DNA of 64,000 nucleotides from Croceicoccus ponticola. Its GTDB lineage: Bacteria; Pseudomonadota; Alphaproteobacteria; Sphingomonadales; Sphingomonadaceae. The position numbers were made by a program, and so were the translations under genes. A model generated the notes under the pieces. It worked only from the letters and a program-made list of their open reading frames with translations. It was not told the DNA's origin and searched no databases. Positions 38,915 to 47,398 of this stretch are shown here, one piece after another. Position 1 is the first letter of the stretch, and the number at the start of each line of letters is the position of its first letter. The stretch is taken from positions 1-64,000 of the forward strand of contig NZ_RXOL01000005.1 of the NCBI RefSeq assembly GCF_004004515.1, in the 5' to 3' direction.

Positions 38915-40324
38915 TCAGTCGGCCTTTGCGACGCGGACAGCGCCGTTGCCGGCCTTTGTGGCGGCCTTGGCTATGGGAAGACAGCCCTGGCCACTCGCCT
39001 TTACCGCCTGGCACATCTGCGATGCGGTTTTCGCATCGAAGCCGCCGGCGGCGACGCGCCAGTAATCCTTGCCGTCCACCTTGGCCAGCGTGATCACCGG
39101 CTGTTGGCCCTTGAGATTGGTGTAGCGCGACTGGAACACCTTCCAGCCAGCCCGGGCGGCGGCTTCGGACGAATACGAGCCGAGCTGCGCCACGTGCGAT
39201 CCTCCCGCACCGGGTGCGGGCAGGGCCGCAGCGGATTGCTTAGCAGGTGCCTTGCTGGCCGGGGCCATGGCGACTTTCGTGGCAACGGGCTTGGCCACAA
39301 CTGATTGCTTCGCTGTCGGCTGGGCAAATGCCTGCTGCATCGTGGCGCGCGGTTCGGCGGCCTTTGAAGCGGGGATCGCGGCGATTTTCACTTCGGATTT
39401 CGCAGGCTCGGCACGGGCCACCACGACGGGAGCGGGCGCCTTCGCCAAGACGGGCTTAGCTGCAACCGGTTGAAGTGCGGCGGCCATCGCCGGTGCGGGC
39501 GCTGGCGCGGGCGCGGGCGCAGGTGCTGCAGCGACCATGACCGGCACGGGCTTGGCAACCGGTTTGGCCGCGGGGAAGTTTGCCAGCGCAAGCTCGGTCG
39601 GCATGCCCCTGTCGGCCTGCACCGTTGCGCCAACCAGCGCGGCGACACGCGCCGCTGCATATTCGGGACGGGCATTCATCGCCCATTCGGTCATGCGGCG
39701 ATCGAGCACGTCGAGCGAGACGTCCTGCGACGCCATCAGCCGCGCCTCGCGCCAGCGGCCATCAAGGGCATAGGCATAGGCAAGGTTCTGGCGCGACTTC
39801 GGCGTATCGTTGCCTGCGCGAATGTCGGCGGAGATCACTTCGACCCCGCGCGCGGTTTCACCGGCTAGCGCAAAGGCAAGACCGCGATCGGCGGCGGGAA
39901 TGGAATTGCCCTGCTGGGCAAGGATGGCGACGGCGGCACGTGACGAGCCACTGCCGATTTCGGCCAACGCCAGCATCAGCGCCACGCGCGGGCTGCTTTC
40001 GCCCAGCAAGACCGCATCGCCCAGTGCGCTGCGCGCCGAGGTAAGGCGTCCGGCGCGCAAGTAGGCCTGACCCAGAAGCGCGCGGCGATTGGCGTCACGC
40101 GGTGCTTCGCCGACGGCCTTTTCGGCGTGGTGCACGGCGCGGTCGACGTCGTTTTCCTGCAACGCTTCGCTCGCCTTGTCGACCGAACGGTCACCAGCGA
40201 TCGCGGGCAGCGCCACGAACGCCCCGGCGAGCATGGAACCGGCCAAAAGGGGTGCGACGACGGCGCGCAGGGCGGATTGCAGGCCGCTCGTGCTCGTCGG
40301 TTCGAATCGGAAGCTCTTGCTCAT
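38915..40324 (-). CDS. Exported TPR- and SPOR-domain protein
   Basis: This 469-residue protein has a basic N-terminus and a hydrophobic export segment (VVAPLLAGSMLAGAFVALPAIA, residues 21-42), a region of TPR-like helices (about 45-230), a long Ala/Pro/Lys-rich low-complexity linker (about 245-385, including alternating AP repeats), and a C-terminal SPOR domain (about 390-465, SHVAQLGSYSSEAAARAGW and DYWRVAAGGF). SPOR domains bind denuded septal peptidoglycan, so it is likely to act in the periplasm at the division site. It lies 28 bp after the acidic/RHH gene in a three-gene operon with a ParA ATPase. Confidence 0.85.
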   Translation of the reverse strand: MSKSFRFEPTSTSGLQSALRAVVAPLLAGSMLAGAFVALPAIAGDRSVDKASEALQENDVDRAVHHAEKAVGEAPRDANRRALLGQAYLRAGRLTSARSALGDAVLLGESSPRVALMLALAEIGSGSSRAAVAILAQQGNSIPAADRGLAFALAGETARGVEVISADIRAGNDTPKSRQNLAYAYALDGRWREARLMASQDVSLDVLDRRMTEWAMNARPEYAAARVAALVGATVQADRGMPTELALANFPAAKPVAKPVPVMVAAAPAPAPAPAPAPAMAAALQPVAAKPVLAKAPAPVVVARAEPAKSEVKIAAIPASKAAEPRATMQQAFAQPTAKQSVVAKPVATKVAMAPASKAPAKQSAAALPAPGAGGSHVAQLGSYSSEAAARAGWKVFQSRYTNLKGQQPVITLAKVDGKDYWRVAAGGFDAKTASQMCQAVKASGQGCLPIAKAATKAGNGAVRVAKAD

Positions 40325-40350
40325 CTGTGCGGTCCTTGCCTTCGATTGCT

Positions 40351-40377
40351 CGTCAATTCCACGTCGTGGAATTGACG
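40351..40377. promoter_or_regulatory. Perfect 27-bp palindrome at the end of the RHH-like gene
   Basis: CGTCAATTCCAC, three bases GTC, then GTGGAATTGACG: 12-bp arms with no mismatch. It covers the last codons and stop of the 40353-41084 gene and lies 26 bp upstream of the SPOR gene start. There is no T-run on either side, so a simple terminator is unlikely. Candidates are an operator for the RHH-like protein, a parS-like centromere for the ParA system, or an mRNA-processing hairpin. Confidence 0.6.
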
Positions 40378-41084
40378 CTGGTGTTATCATTCCTGGACGC
40401 GAGCGCACCAAGATAATCCTCGATTGCGCGGGTCGCGATCGACGTCTCGTCGAGCCCTTCGCGATAAGCGGCGTCGATCAGACGTTCGCGCGTCGCGTGA
40501 TCGAGATGGAGCACTGTGATCGGGCCCCTCCCGAATATCGCGGCAACGAAACGGGCCCAACCGGCACGGATCGATCCGAACAGGCCGATCGGCACTTCGT
40601 CGGCGAGCGCCAGTTCGAGAGTGTCGTCTGCGTAAGGATCGGCGTAGGCCGGCATCGGCTGGGCGGTTGCCGCAGCCTGAAGCCGTTCCTGCATCGCCCC
40701 GACGGGGTTTGCCGGAACGGTCGGTTCCCATGCGGGCGCCGATGCATTCCAGTCCGAGCTTTCGTCATCGTAGCTGTCCGCTTCATCCCAGTCGGAATCG
40801 TCGGGGTTGGCGTTGACGTAAAGCGATTCGGGCGAATTGGTCATCGCCGTCAGGCCGATGGCGCTGCGCGCGCCGCCAACCACCGGTGCCGGACCTTCGC
40901 CCATGTCGTTCCAGCCGCAATCGTCCTCAGCGCCGGTCAGCCAGCCCGAAAGCCCGCCCCCGCCGCTGTTGCCGAAACCGGTCTGCTGAATCTGTGCCTG
41001 ACGACGCATCGCCGGGCGCGCTGCCCCCTTCTTGGCGAGCAGTCCGCCGCCGGCCGAAGGTCCCAGAGTGCTGCCTGTCATCAT
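40353..41084 (-). CDS. Acidic protein with probable ribbon-helix-helix C-terminus, partner of ParA
   Basis: I do not recognise a named family. The 243 residues divide into a basic N-terminus (18-31, AKKGAARPAMRRQA), a Gly-rich stretch (36-50), an acidic disordered segment (92-112), a hydrophobic/amphipathic helix (166-185, IGLFGSIRAGWARFVAAIFG) and a C-terminal region (189-229) that reads as strand-helix-helix: ITVLHLDHAT, RERLIDAAYREGL, ETSIATRAIEDYL. This fits a ribbon-helix-helix DNA-binding fold. The basic N-terminus plus RHH recalls ParG/Omega-type partners that stimulate ParA ATPases. It starts 12 bp after parA; a GGAGGCGGAG site precedes the double ATG (41084 or 41081). Confidence 0.7.
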   Translation of the reverse strand: MMTGSTLGPSAGGGLLAKKGAARPAMRRQAQIQQTGFGNSGGGGLSGWLTGAEDDCGWNDMGEGPAPVVGGARSAIGLTAMTNSPESLYVNANPDDSDWDEADSYDDESSDWNASAPAWEPTVPANPVGAMQERLQAAATAQPMPAYADPYADDTLELALADEVPIGLFGSIRAGWARFVAAIFGRGPITVLHLDHATRERLIDAAYREGLDETSIATRAIEDYLGALASRNDNTSVNSTTWN

Positions 41085-41096
41085 CTCCGCCTCCGA

Positions 41097-41810
41097 TTAC
41101 TGACCAGCGATCCGGCGGCCGAAGCCACCCGACTGGCGAATGGCGCCCGCGCCCGCCTGCTTGGTGCCGGCAAAGACATTACGACGGTAATTCTTGTCCA
41201 GCCGTTCGTTGAGATAGGCCCACAGCTGCTCCATTTCCTGAGCCGAGCGGCCGTAGGGGTCGATTTCCATGACCGTGCGGCCATCGATCATCGACGCTGC
41301 GAAGTCGGTGCGGTGGTGCAGGACGACCGGGGCGACATTGCCATACTGGGCCAGCGCGGCGGCGGCCTCCGACGTGATGCGCGCCTTCGACAAGGCGGAA
41401 TTGACGACGAACACCAGCGGCTTGTTCGCCCGGGCGCAGATGTCGACGGTCGCGCCGACGGCGCGGAGATCGTGTGGGCTGGGGCGGGTCGGCACGACGA
41501 CGAGGTCGGCCACGCTGATCACTGACTGGATCGCCATGGTGATCGCAGGCGGCGTGTCGATGACCGCAAGCTTGAAACCTTGTTCGCGCAGTGTCACGAG
41601 GTCCTGCGAAAGGCGGGCCACGGCGGTCTGGGCAAAGGCGGGAAATTCGTCCTCACGCTCGTTCCACCAGTCGGCGAGCGAGCCCTGAGGATCGATATCA
41701 ATAAGAACGACAGGGCCGGCACCGGCGCGCTGCGCCTGGACGGCAAGGTGGCCGGAAAGAGTGGTCTTGCCTGAACCGCCCTTCTGTGAAGCCAATGCGA
41801 GTACGCGCAC
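41097..41810 (-). CDS. ParA-family ATPase (orphan, no ParB)
   Basis: This 237-residue deviant-Walker ATPase has Walker A KGGSGKTT (about residues 10-17, with the signature Lys), the LIDIDPQGSLADWW motif and the A'-type VIDTPP. Such proteins segregate plasmids or position protein cargo (PpfA, MipZ, ParC-type) by ATP-driven gradients on the nucleoid. No parB or canonical parS follows; the next genes encode an RHH-like protein and an exported SPOR protein. The start is GTG at 41810 with AAGGGGATC six bases upstream. Confidence 0.87.
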   Translation of the reverse strand: MRVLALASQKGGSGKTTLSGHLAVQAQRAGAGPVVLIDIDPQGSLADWWNEREDEFPAFAQTAVARLSQDLVTLREQGFKLAVIDTPPAITMAIQSVISVADLVVVPTRPSPHDLRAVGATVDICARANKPLVFVVNSALSKARITSEAAAALAQYGNVAPVVLHHRTDFAASMIDGRTVMEIDPYGRSAQEMEQLWAYLNERLDKNYRRNVFAGTKQAGAGAIRQSGGFGRRIAGQ

Positions 41811-41919
41811 CGATGATCCCCTTCAGTGACACTGGAATGCTGCATGCCACTCTTGCCGTGTAACCCTAATTTTGCGTTAAGGCAGACGCGAATGAGCGAG
41901 AAAAAGGCGCGATACGGCG

Positions 41920-43182
41920 ATGGCTGACATGGCTCACGAGCCGCAAGTCATTGCGGATCCGGCACGAATTGGCGTCATCGATCTTGCGCGCGGCTTTGCC
42001 GTGTTGGGCATACTCGTCATCAACGTGACGACGATGGCTGGACCTGGAATCGCCGCGACCACTCCGAACTGGCATGGCCATGCCGCGCCGGGCGATTGGG
42101 TAACTTTCTTGTTAACCTGGTTGTTTTTCGAAGGAAAAATGCGCGCCTTGTTCGCCACCCTGTTCGGAGTCAGTCTCGCGCTGTTCCTGGATCGGGGCGA
42201 CGAACACCGACGGGCATTTGAACAGGTTCGGCGGATGCTGTGGCTGGCTGTTTTCGGCTACTTCCATTTCCTGCTGTTTTGGTGGGGCGATATCCTGTTC
42301 AGTTATGCCATCGCGGGAATGATCGCGCTGCTGTTTCGCGACCTCGCGCCGATGCGTCTGATCGGGCTGGGCATGGCCATTTTCGTCGTCGTGTCGTTTT
42401 TCGCGGCGACAGAGGTGTGGGGCATGATCGAAGCGTCGCACGCGGTCGTAGCCGGCACCGCCGGGCCGGAACAGGCCCGGTGGGTGGCCGATTTCGGGCT
42501 TGCCGTGCGCGCGGGCGTCGAAGCGCGCATGGCGGAATACGCGATGCCATTTGCGCGCGCCATCGCCTGGCGGCTGAACGAACACCCCGGTTTTCCCCTG
42601 ACAATGGCGGCGCAGGCGGTGTTCGAGGCTTTGCCGCTGATGCTGTGTGGCATGGGCCTTGCGCGCAGCGGGTTCTTCACCGGCGGATGGTCCCGGCGCG
42701 CGCTGTGGCGCATTGCTGGCACCGGCATGATCGTCGGGCTGGGCTGGTACGGTGCGATGTTCGCGTACGAAGCGTCGCAGGGCTTTGCGCTGGTCCCGGT
42801 CAGCTGGCTGGCGTTCCGGTTCGGCATGATCGGACGGTTCGCAATGGTCGCCGGTTATCTCGCGCTGATCGTGCTGGCAGCGCCCGCCATCCTGCGCGGG
42901 GCGATCGGGCAGAGGGTCGCGGCGGCAGGGCGCATGGCGTTCAGCAACTATCTCGGTTCGACCGTCGTGATGACCTTCCTGCTGCACGGCTGGGGGCTGA
43001 ACCTGGCCGCCCGCGAATACGGCCATGCGACGCTGATGCTGTTCGTGCTGGGTGGATGGGTGGCGATCCTGTTCTGGTCGCAGTCGTGGCTGGCGCGGTT
43101 CGGGATCGGGCCGCTCGAATACGCGTGGCGGCAGCTCGCCGGGATGGGCATCCGCACCGCAAAGCCGCAAGCGAAGGGCTGA
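41920..43182 (+). CDS. DUF418 domain membrane protein
   Basis: This 420-residue protein has about ten predicted transmembrane helices. RIGVIDLARGFAVLGILVINV is the typical DUF418/YeiB opening, and the C-terminal half (FSNYLGSTVVMTFLLHGWGL onward) carries the DUF418 domain, related to acyltransferase-3-like membrane proteins. Function is unknown; some relatives are proposed to transport or modify lipids. It is divergent from the ParA operon (109 bp) and convergent with acs. Confidence 0.88.
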   Translation: MADMAHEPQVIADPARIGVIDLARGFAVLGILVINVTTMAGPGIAATTPNWHGHAAPGDWVTFLLTWLFFEGKMRALFATLFGVSLALFLDRGDEHRRAFEQVRRMLWLAVFGYFHFLLFWWGDILFSYAIAGMIALLFRDLAPMRLIGLGMAIFVVVSFFAATEVWGMIEASHAVVAGTAGPEQARWVADFGLAVRAGVEARMAEYAMPFARAIAWRLNEHPGFPLTMAAQAVFEALPLMLCGMGLARSGFFTGGWSRRALWRIAGTGMIVGLGWYGAMFAYEASQGFALVPVSWLAFRFGMIGRFAMVAGYLALIVLAAPAILRGAIGQRVAAAGRMAFSNYLGSTVVMTFLLHGWGLNLAAREYGHATLMLFVLGGWVAILFWSQSWLARFGIGPLEYAWRQLAGMGIRTAKPQAKG

Positions 43183-43198
43183 AAGACGCAATTGTCAT

Positions 43199-43223
43199 CA
43201 CCGGCGACACAAGGCCGCCGGTG
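43199..43223. terminator. Hairpin between DUF418 and acs genes
   Basis: CACCGGCG and CGCCGGTG pair perfectly around a nine-base loop in the 77-bp gap between two convergent genes. There is no T-run, so its efficiency as a terminator is doubtful, but its placement fits. Confidence 0.4.
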
Positions 43224-43259
43224 CGCGCCGGTCTCAGGCAGCCAGTCGCAGCCGACCGG

Positions 43260-45227
43260 TTACTTGTTCAGCCGGCCCTCGATAAGCCCGTCCACCAGTG
43301 AAGGATCGGCCAGCGTCGACGTATCGCCCAGCGAACCGAAATCGTTCTCTGCGATCTTGCGCAGGATGCGGCGCATGATCTTGCCCGAACGGGTTTTGGG
43401 CAGGCCGGGGGTAAAGTGCAGGTGATCGGGTGTCGCGATGGGGCCGATCTCGGTCCTCACCCACTGGCGCAGTTCCCTGGCCAGATCGTCATCCGCTGCC
43501 ACGCCCGCGTTCAGCGTGACGTAGCAGTAGATGCCCTGCCCCTTGATGTCGTGCGGGAACCCGACGACCGCGGCCTCCGCCACCATTTCGTGCAGGACCA
43601 GCGCGCTTTCGACCTCGGCCGTACCCATGCGATGGCCCGACACGTTGATGACGTCGTCGACACGGCCGGTGATCCAGTAATAGCCGTCATCGTCGCGGCG
43701 GCACCCGTCGCCGGTGAAATACTTGGCACGGTAGGTGGCGAAATAGGTCTGCACGAAACGGTCGTGATCGCCATAGAGGGTGCGGGCCTGACCGGGCCAG
43801 CTATGCGTAATGCACAGGTTGCCCTCGGTCGCGCCGCCGATCGTTTCATCCGCCAGCACGTCGCCGTCGTTGTCGACCAGTTGCGGACATACGCCAAAAA
43901 ACGGCCTGCCCGCGCTGCCCGGCTTCATCGCGTGCGCGCCCGGCAGAGTCGTAATCATGTGCCCGCCCGTTTCGGTCTGCCACCACGTGTCGACGATGGG
44001 GCAGTTACCGTGGCCCACTTTTTCGTGATACCAGCGCCATGCTTCGGGGTTGATGGGTTCGCCCACCGTGCCCAGCAAGCGGAGCGACGACAGGTCATGC
44101 TTCATCACATGCGCATCGCCCTCGCGCATCAGCGCGCGGATGGCGGTAGGCGCGGTGTAGAAGATGTTGACCTTGTGCTTGTCGCACACCGCCCAGAACC
44201 GGTCGTGGTCGGGGTAGTTGGGCACCCCTTCGAACATCAGCGCGGTCGCGCCGGCCTGCAATGGGCCATAGACGATATAACTGTGCCCAGTGACCCAGCC
44301 GATGTCGGCGGTGCACCAGTAAACTTCGCCGGGGCGATAGTCGAAGGTGTAGCGGAACGTCGTTTCGGTCCACACGGCATAGCCGCCGGTGGTGTGGACG
44401 ACGCCCTTGGGCTTGCCCGTAGAGCCGGAGGTGTAAAGGATGAACAACGGGTCTTCGGCGTCCATCGTCTCGCACGGGCATTCGGTGCCGACGCCTTCGG
44501 ACAGTTCGTGATACCAATGATCGCGACCTTCGGTCATCGCCACGTCGCCGCCGGTGTGGCGCACAACCAGCACGGCCTTGACCGGCGCTTTCTTCACCGC
44601 TTCGTCGACATTGCCCTTCAGCGGCACGCGCTTCGATCCGCGCAGGCCCTCGTCGGCGCAGATCACCCAGTCGGAACGACAATCCTCGATCCGCCCGGCG
44701 ATGGCGTCGGGCGAAAAACCGCCGAACACCACCGAATGCACCGCGCCGATGCGGGCGCAGGCCAGCATGGCCACCGCGCCTTCGGGGATCATCGGCATGT
44801 AGATCGTGACGCGATCGCCGCGCTTCACACCCAATTTCTTCAGCGTGTTGGCCATGCGGATCACGTCGGCCAAGAGGTCGGCATAGCTGATGTGGCGGAC
44901 AGGCGTGTCCGGGCTGTCGGGTTCGAAAATCAACGCGGTGACATCACCCCTGCCCGCCGCGACATGGCGGTCCAGTGCGTTGTGGCAGATGTTCAGCTGC
45001 CCATCGGTGAACCACTTGATGTCGACCGGATCGAACGACCAGTCCGCGATCTTTGTGGGCACCGTGACCCAGTCGAGGCGCGCAGCCTGATCAGCCCAGA
45101 AACCGTCGGGATCGTCGAGCGAGCGCGCATACATCGCGTCGTATTGTTCTTGGGTGCACGACGTTCCGACCTTCGCGCTTGCGGGAACGGGGACGAAGTC
45201 ACCCTGACGTTCGATGGTTTCCTGCAT
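43260..45227 (-). CDS. acs: Acetyl-CoA synthetase
   Basis: This 655-residue AMP-forming ligase makes acetyl-CoA from acetate and ATP. ANL-superfamily motifs: [15 protein letters not shown] (P-loop A3), [12 protein letters not shown] with the substrate-pocket Trp, and the C-terminal [11 protein letters not shown] whose Lys is the catalytic and acetylation-controlled residue. Length is typical. The ATG at 45227 has GGGGGAG upstream; the open frame continuing to 45521 is non-conserved. It is divergent from prpE. Confidence 0.96.
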   Translation of the reverse strand: MQETIERQGDFVPVPASAKVGTSCTQEQYDAMYARSLDDPDGFWADQAARLDWVTVPTKIADWSFDPVDIKWFTDGQLNICHNALDRHVAAGRGDVTALIFEPDSPDTPVRHISYADLLADVIRMANTLKKLGVKRGDRVTIYMPMIPEGAVAMLACARIGAVHSVVFGGFSPDAIAGRIEDCRSDWVICADEGLRGSKRVPLKGNVDEAVKKAPVKAVLVVRHTGGDVAMTEGRDHWYHELSEGVGTECPCETMDAEDPLFILYTSGSTGKPKGVVHTTGGYAVWTETTFRYTFDYRPGEVYWCTADIGWVTGHSYIVYGPLQAGATALMFEGVPNYPDHDRFWAVCDKHKVNIFYTAPTAIRALMREGDAHVMKHDLSSLRLLGTVGEPINPEAWRWYHEKVGHGNCPIVDTWWQTETGGHMITTLPGAHAMKPGSAGRPFFGVCPQLVDNDGDVLADETIGGATEGNLCITHSWPGQARTLYGDHDRFVQTYFATYRAKYFTGDGCRRDDDGYYWITGRVDDVINVSGHRMGTAEVESALVLHEMVAEAAVVGFPHDIKGQGIYCYVTLNAGVAADDDLARELRQWVRTEIGPIATPDHLHFTPGLPKTRSGKIMRRILRKIAENDFGSLGDTSTLADPSLVDGLIEGRLNK

Positions 45228-45502
45228 GACACTCCCCCAATTGAATGATCTGGCCCGAACGGACGATGCGACCTCGTTTTCGCTGCAACCGCGAAATATC
45301 GTGCCTAGCCATAGCGAACAAACATCCGCCGCGCTTTTCGACATTAGTCCAATAGACCTTATACCGATAGAGCAAGCCGCGCGGCGATGCGATTTCCCAC
45401 CTATGCGGGCCGATGATTGGACCGATGATTGGGGCGTTTTAGGTTCCGGCGTGATGGCGTCAAGGGCGCATGAAACAAGAGTGGCAAGGGAGAGATAGGC
45501 AC
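45228..45502. promoter_or_regulatory. Divergent acs / prpE control region
   Basis: 275 bp between two start codons. The 11-mer CCGATGATTGG occurs twice in tandem at 45410-45420 and 45422-45432 (12-bp period), a candidate binding site for a shared regulator. A locally A/T-richer stretch lies around 45290-45370. No gene is seen. Confidence 0.45.
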
Positions 45503-47386
45503 GTGGGTTACGAACAAGCATTCGAACGGGCGGAGCGCGATCCCGAAGGGTTCTGGATGAATGCGGCCCGCGCGCTCGACTGGATCACCAAGCCCACCTG
45601 TGCCCACGACCCCGCGACCGACACCTGGTTTCCCGACGGCACGCTCAACACTTGTGCCAATGCGGTCGACCGCCATGTCGCGGCCGGGCACGGCGACCGC
45701 GTCGCGCTGATCCACGAAAGCCCGATTACCGGACACACCACAAGCTTTACATATGGCGAACTGCTCGACCGCGTGGCGCGCACCGCCGGGATGCTGGCGT
45801 CGGGGGGCGTGAAAAAGGGCGACCGCATCGTCATCTACATGCCAATGGTGCCCGAAGCGGTGTTCGGAATGCTCGCCTGCGCCCGGATCGGCGCGATCCA
45901 TTCGGTCGTGTTCGGCGGGTTTGCCGCGCCCGAACTGGCCAAGCGGATCGAGGATTCGCAGCCCGTCGCCGTGCTCACCGCGTCCTGCGGGCTGGAGCCA
46001 GGGCGGACCATCGCCTATAAACCATTGCTGGACCGGGCGATAGAGCTTTCGGCGCACAAGCCCGCCGCCTGCTTCGTGCTGCAACGCGAACAGTTGCGCT
46101 GCGATCTTGTCCCGGGCCGCGACCGCGACTGGCAGACGGCCTGTGACGCGGCAGCCGCGGTCGATCCGGTGCCGGTGGCGAGCGCCGATCCGCTCTACAT
46201 CCTCTATACCTCGGGCACGACCGGCACGCCCAAGGGCGTCGTGCGCGACAACGGCGGCCATGCCACCGCGCTCGCATGGTCGATGGCCCATATCTATGGC
46301 ATCGGCGCAGGCGACGTGTTCTGGGCCGCGTCGGACATCGGCTGGGTCGTGGGGCACAGCTACATCGTTTATGGCCCGTTGCTGGCGGGCGCGACGACGA
46401 TCCTGTTCGAAGGAAAGCCGGTGGGCACGCCCGACGCCGGGATATTCTGGCGCATCGTCGACAGGCATCGGGTCAAGGCATTGTTCACCGCGCCGACCGC
46501 GATCCGCGCCATCCGCCGCGCCGATCCCGACGGAGAATTCATTGCACAGGCCAGCCTCGACAGCCTGTCTGCCCTGTTCCTTGCCGGCGAACGCGCCGAT
46601 CCCGACACGCTGTTGTGGATCGCGGCCAAGCTGGGCAAGCCGGTGATCGACCATTGGTGGCAGACCGAACTGGGCTGGCCCGCCATCGCCACCTGTTTCG
46701 GGCTGGGCGAAACGCGCATCAAGCCGGGTAGCGCAGGCCGCGCCGTGCCGGGCTATCGCTTCAAGGTGAAGGACGAGGCCGGCGCGGACGCCGCGCCCGG
46801 CACCGTCGGCACGCTGCTGATCGAACAGCCGCTGCCGCCGGGCAATTTCCGCGCATTGTGGAACAAGCCCGAACGGTTTCGCGAAGGGTTCGTCGATTTC
46901 GCCGGGCATTATACGACCGGCGATGCGGGCATGATCGACGATGATGGTTTCATCCACATCATGGGCCGCACCGACGACATCATCAATGTCGCCGGCCACC
47001 GCCTGTCGACCGGGCAGATGGAAGAAGTCGTCGCCAATCACCCGGCGGTCATCGAATGCGCCGTCGTCGGCGCAGCGGACGAACTGAAGGGCGAGATGGC
47101 CGTGGCCTTCGTCGTCACCCGCGCGGGCACCGCCGATCTTCCGACTGTGAAGCAGGAGATCGTGCGCATGATCCGCGACGATATCGGCGCCATTGCGTCC
47201 CCGCGCGACGTCCTGTTTACCGATGCCCTGCCCAAGACGCGTTCGGGCAAGGTGCTGCGAAACCTGCTGCGCGCGATCCTGAACGGTCAGGAACTCGTGG
47301 TGCCCCAGACGATAGAGGATGCAGGCGTGATCGAGGCGCTGGTCGCGCTGGCTGCGCCCGGGTCCGCCCCGAAAAATACTGTCTGA
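45503..47386 (+). CDS. prpE: Propionyl-CoA synthetase
   Basis: This 627-residue AMP-forming acyl-CoA ligase of the PrpE branch activates propionate (and acetate less well). The A3 loop is [19 protein letters not shown], where PrpE has RDNGGH and Acs has [17 protein letters not shown] and C-terminal [11 protein letters not shown] are present. I chose GTG at 45503 because AGGGAGAGA is correctly spaced and the product then starts [15 protein letters not shown] like other PrpE; an ATG at 45470 is the alternative. It is convergent with the DUF2339 gene (12 bp). Confidence 0.92.
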   Translation: MGYEQAFERAERDPEGFWMNAARALDWITKPTCAHDPATDTWFPDGTLNTCANAVDRHVAAGHGDRVALIHESPITGHTTSFTYGELLDRVARTAGMLASGGVKKGDRIVIYMPMVPEAVFGMLACARIGAIHSVVFGGFAAPELAKRIEDSQPVAVLTASCGLEPGRTIAYKPLLDRAIELSAHKPAACFVLQREQLRCDLVPGRDRDWQTACDAAAAVDPVPVASADPLYILYTSGTTGTPKGVVRDNGGHATALAWSMAHIYGIGAGDVFWAASDIGWVVGHSYIVYGPLLAGATTILFEGKPVGTPDAGIFWRIVDRHRVKALFTAPTAIRAIRRADPDGEFIAQASLDSLSALFLAGERADPDTLLWIAAKLGKPVIDHWWQTELGWPAIATCFGLGETRIKPGSAGRAVPGYRFKVKDEAGADAAPGTVGTLLIEQPLPPGNFRALWNKPERFREGFVDFAGHYTTGDAGMIDDDGFIHIMGRTDDIINVAGHRLSTGQMEEVVANHPAVIECAVVGAADELKGEMAVAFVVTRAGTADLPTVKQEIVRMIRDDIGAIASPRDVLFTDALPKTRSGKVLRNLLRAILNGQELVVPQTIEDAGVIEALVALAAPGSAPKNTV

Positions 47387-47398
47387 TCAGGCGTTAAG

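Noticed and set aside
39478-39530. Ala-Pro repeat coding stretch as a variable DNA repeat array
   Set aside because: It is a low-complexity protein linker with mixed codons and no exact repeat unit, so slippage-type variation is not indicated.
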